A stretch of DNA of 64,000 nt from an uncultured Clostridia bacterium (GTDB lineage: Bacteria > Bacillota > Clostridia > Oscillospirales > Ruminococcaceae): contig CANPZC010000001.1 of the NCBI GenBank assembly GCA_947589355.1, positions 62,001 through 126,000 on the forward strand. Reading direction: 5' to 3'. The translations under genes and the position numbers were made by a program. Positions 62,341 through 64,000 of the stretch are shown piece by piece (position 1 is the first letter of the stretch; every line of letters starts with the position of its first letter). The notes under the pieces were generated by a model. The model had not been told where the DNA came from. It saw only the letters and a list, made by a program, of their open reading frames with translations, and ran no database searches.

Positions 62341-63618
62341 ATGAAAATTGTAATATCAATAGCTTTGGCAGCTGTAATATTCGTAAGTCTGATGTTTCAG
62401 TCGCAAAGCGTTCTGCCAAGCAGTGGGGGAAAGGCTGTAAAACAGCAGAGAAGCTCGTTTGGCAGCATATCAATGTTCAAAAACTTAGTGAATGACCACA
62501 ACTTCCCGAAAAGCGACTATCAAGCGCTCAACTATGATGAGCAAATAGGCGTGTGGATATCATATATCGACCTCGGAGAGATGATGAGCGATGCGACCGC
62601 CGAGCAGTTTCGAGAAAAGATATCGCAGGCTTATAAAAATATCGTCTCCGTCGGCGCAAATACAGTCTATGTCCATGTCCGCGCCTTTGCAGATGCCTAT
62701 TATCCCTCTGTCATGTACCCTTACACTACCTCTTTCGGCAGCACCGAACCTTACGATGCCCTTGAAATAATGGTCGAAGAAGCCCATAAACTGGGGCTTT
62801 CATTCCATGCGTGGATAAACCCCTTGAGATGTCAGACCAAAGAAAGTTTTGAAAGCATGAGCGATGAATACCCCCTGAAAAATTTTTATACCGAGCATTT
62901 CGGCGAGTATATAAACTCAGCTGACGGCAGCCCGTTTTTGTGGCTAGACCCCGGAGCCGAAGAGGTGAGGGAATACGTCGCTGATGCGGCGGCAGAAATA
63001 GTCTCACGCTACGATGTTGACGGTATACACATCGACGACTATTTTTACCCCACCACCGATGAAGCTTTCGATAAGATAAATTTTGAAAAAAGCGGCGCTC
63101 AGGATCTTTCCAAGTGGCGTATGAACAATACCACAAAGCTTGTCCTGCAAATGAATATGTCTATAAAAAATATCGATCCTACAGTAATTTTTGAAATATC
63201 ACCGCAGGGCAATATAAACAACAACTATCAGCAGCTTTATGCAGATGTCGGCAGCTGGTGCGCAAGCCCACTTATCTGCGACTGTATAATTCCGCAGGTC
63301 TATTTCAGCTACGGCAGCACATCTCCATACCTAGAAACGATAGGGAAGTGGAGCGAAATGACCTCCGACAGCGGCGTTAAACTGGTGATAGGTCTGGGCG
63401 TATACAAAATTGCCGAAGAAACAGAATTTTTAGAGACCGAAAATATCATAGCCAAGCAAATGACCGATGCCTTCTCGCTTGAAAACGTCAGCGGCGTGGC
63501 GCTTTATAACTATTCAACGCTCTTTGAAAGCGACGAAACACTTGCAGATAAAATGTCCTCAGAGCGCGAAGCTATAACCGCCTGCGCCAATTCGCATACC
63601 GAAAAACTCAGCAGCTGA
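62341..63618 (+). CDS. GHL10/DUF187-type secreted glycosidase-like protein
   Basis: A 425-residue protein. Residues 3-20 are a hydrophobic signal/anchor. The family-10-like TIM-barrel follows: GVWISYIDLGEM, NTVYVHVRAFADAYYPS, FHAWINPLR, DGIHIDDYFYP with conserved acidic residues, ISPQGN and IIPQVYFSYG. These match the FenI/YngK-like GHL10 group of putative cell-wall-acting hydrolases. No cell-wall binding domain is seen. Confidence 0.85.
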   Translation: MKIVISIALAAVIFVSLMFQSQSVLPSSGGKAVKQQRSSFGSISMFKNLVNDHNFPKSDYQALNYDEQIGVWISYIDLGEMMSDATAEQFREKISQAYKNIVSVGANTVYVHVRAFADAYYPSVMYPYTTSFGSTEPYDALEIMVEEAHKLGLSFHAWINPLRCQTKESFESMSDEYPLKNFYTEHFGEYINSADGSPFLWLDPGAEEVREYVADAAAEIVSRYDVDGIHIDDYFYPTTDEAFDKINFEKSGAQDLSKWRMNNTTKLVLQMNMSIKNIDPTVIFEISPQGNINNNYQQLYADVGSWCASPLICDCIIPQVYFSYGSTSPYLETIGKWSEMTSDSGVKLVIGLGVYKIAEETEFLETENIIAKQMTDAFSLENVSGVALYNYSTLFESDETLADKMSSEREAITACANSHTEKLSS

Positions 63619-63660
63619 AGCGCCACAGCAAGGAAATTTTATTAAATTTTAATGAAACAC

Positions 63661-63689
63661 TTGCCAATCGGCAGATTTTGTGGTACAAT
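63661..63689 (+). promoter_or_regulatory. Promoter of yajC
   Basis: TTGCCA (63661-63666), 17 bases and TACAAT (63684-63689), about 35 bases before the start codon. Confidence 0.75.
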
Positions 63690-63724
63690 ACTATTTAGTG
63701 AAAAATTGAAAGGAAGTCGTTTTA

Positions 63725-64000
63725 ATGAATATGTTTATCACAATGCTCGCCGATGAAGCAGCAAATACCAATACAATGGGCTATTTTTCAATAATATGGC
63801 TTGTAATAATCTTAGTTGTATTTTATTTTCTGCTCATAAGACCTCAGAGAAAAAAGGAAAAAGCCGATGCTGCAATGCGTGAAAAGCTCGAGGTAGGGGA
63901 CGAGATAGTCACCGCGGGCGGAATAGTAGGTCTTATTGTTTCTATCAAAGACGATACCGTAGTTGTAGAAACAGGCGGCGACAGAAGCAAGATAAGAATA
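63725..64000 (+). CDS. yajC: Preprotein translocase subunit YajC (3' end outside window)
   Basis: ATG 63725 follows AAAGGAAG. The visible 92 codons give a short N-terminus, a membrane helix (FSIIWLVIILVVFYFLLIRP), a basic QRKKEKAD segment and the YajC domain (VGDEIVTAGGIVGLI). YajC associates with SecDF at the membrane. The frame is open at the window end. Confidence 0.93.
   Translation, partial: MNMFITMLADEAANTNTMGYFSIIWLVIILVVFYFLLIRPQRKKEKADAAMREKLEVGDEIVTAGGIVGLIVSIKDDTVVVETGGDRSKIRI

Noticed and set aside
1..64000. CRISPR arrays, tRNA or rRNA genes
   Set aside because: No regularly spaced repeats, cloverleaf-like sequence or rRNA segments were noticed while reading the window.

Overview
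The window looks like chromosome of an anaerobic Gram-positive Clostridia, most likely a Ruminococcus-like member of the Oscillospirales. This rests on the mix of genes: an ECF transporter core, HydF, a zinc-finger ClpE-type ATPase, DegV, a Thr-rich ComEA-like protein, a bifurcating-oxidoreductase operon, AGGAGG ribosome sites and consensus TTGACA-17-TATAAT promoters. The genus is an inference. The housekeeping ends are moderately GC-rich and the centre is clearly AT-richer. Left housekeeping block (1-15.3 kb, mostly +): the 3' end of glmM, an rRNA-type methyltransferase, a radical SAM protein, ecfA1-ecfA2-ecfT, two small related proteins (one apparently frameshifted at a run of seven G), truA, a DUF5711-like membrane-anchored protein, a CvpA-like protein, a ClpE-type ATPase, an SDR reductase, hydF, several small hypothetical genes, trmL and degV. 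Polysaccharide locus (15.5-55.6 kb): two complete Wzx/Wzy-type surface-polysaccharide clusters face each other. Arm A (+, 15.8-28.8 kb) has an initiating sugar-phosphate transferase, UDP-glucose dehydrogenase, epimerase, cupin, glycosyltransferases, a heptose-like sugar activation module (GT9 transferase, nucleotidyltransferase-kinase fusion, SIS isomerase, HAD phosphatase), LicD, GT2, a flippase and a polymerase. Arm B (-, 55.5-34.6 kb) has a second copy of the initiating transferase, then a GT4, UDP-HexNAc dehydrogenase, further transferases, polymerase, WbsX, acetyltransferase, dTDP-rhamnose genes, flippase, CDP-6-deoxyhexose genes, UDP-galactopyranose mutase and GT2. Between the arms lie about 1.2 kb of non-coding, apparently decayed DNA, a ComEA-like protein, two paralogous trypsin-like proteases without signal peptides, small unknown proteins and a surface-anchored protein, all on the minus strand. 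Right housekeeping block (55.9-64 kb, +): a YozE-like protein, a three-gene operon resembling the Sporomusa-type electron-bifurcating transhydrogenase (NuoE-like, NuoF-like, GltD/NfnB-like), pssA and psd for phosphatidylethanolamine, a GHL10-type glycosidase-like protein, and the start of yajC. The most striking feature is that the two initiating-transferase genes form a 39.9-kb-spaced inverted repeat: 243 bp perfectly identical, including non-coding upstream sequence, and about 700 bp in all at roughly 90% identity. Only the left copy has a visible consensus promoter. Homologous inversion between the copies would exchange which complete polysaccharide operon sits behind that promoter, so the locus could be a two-state capsule switch. 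This is a hypothesis from sequence architecture, not a demonstrated system.
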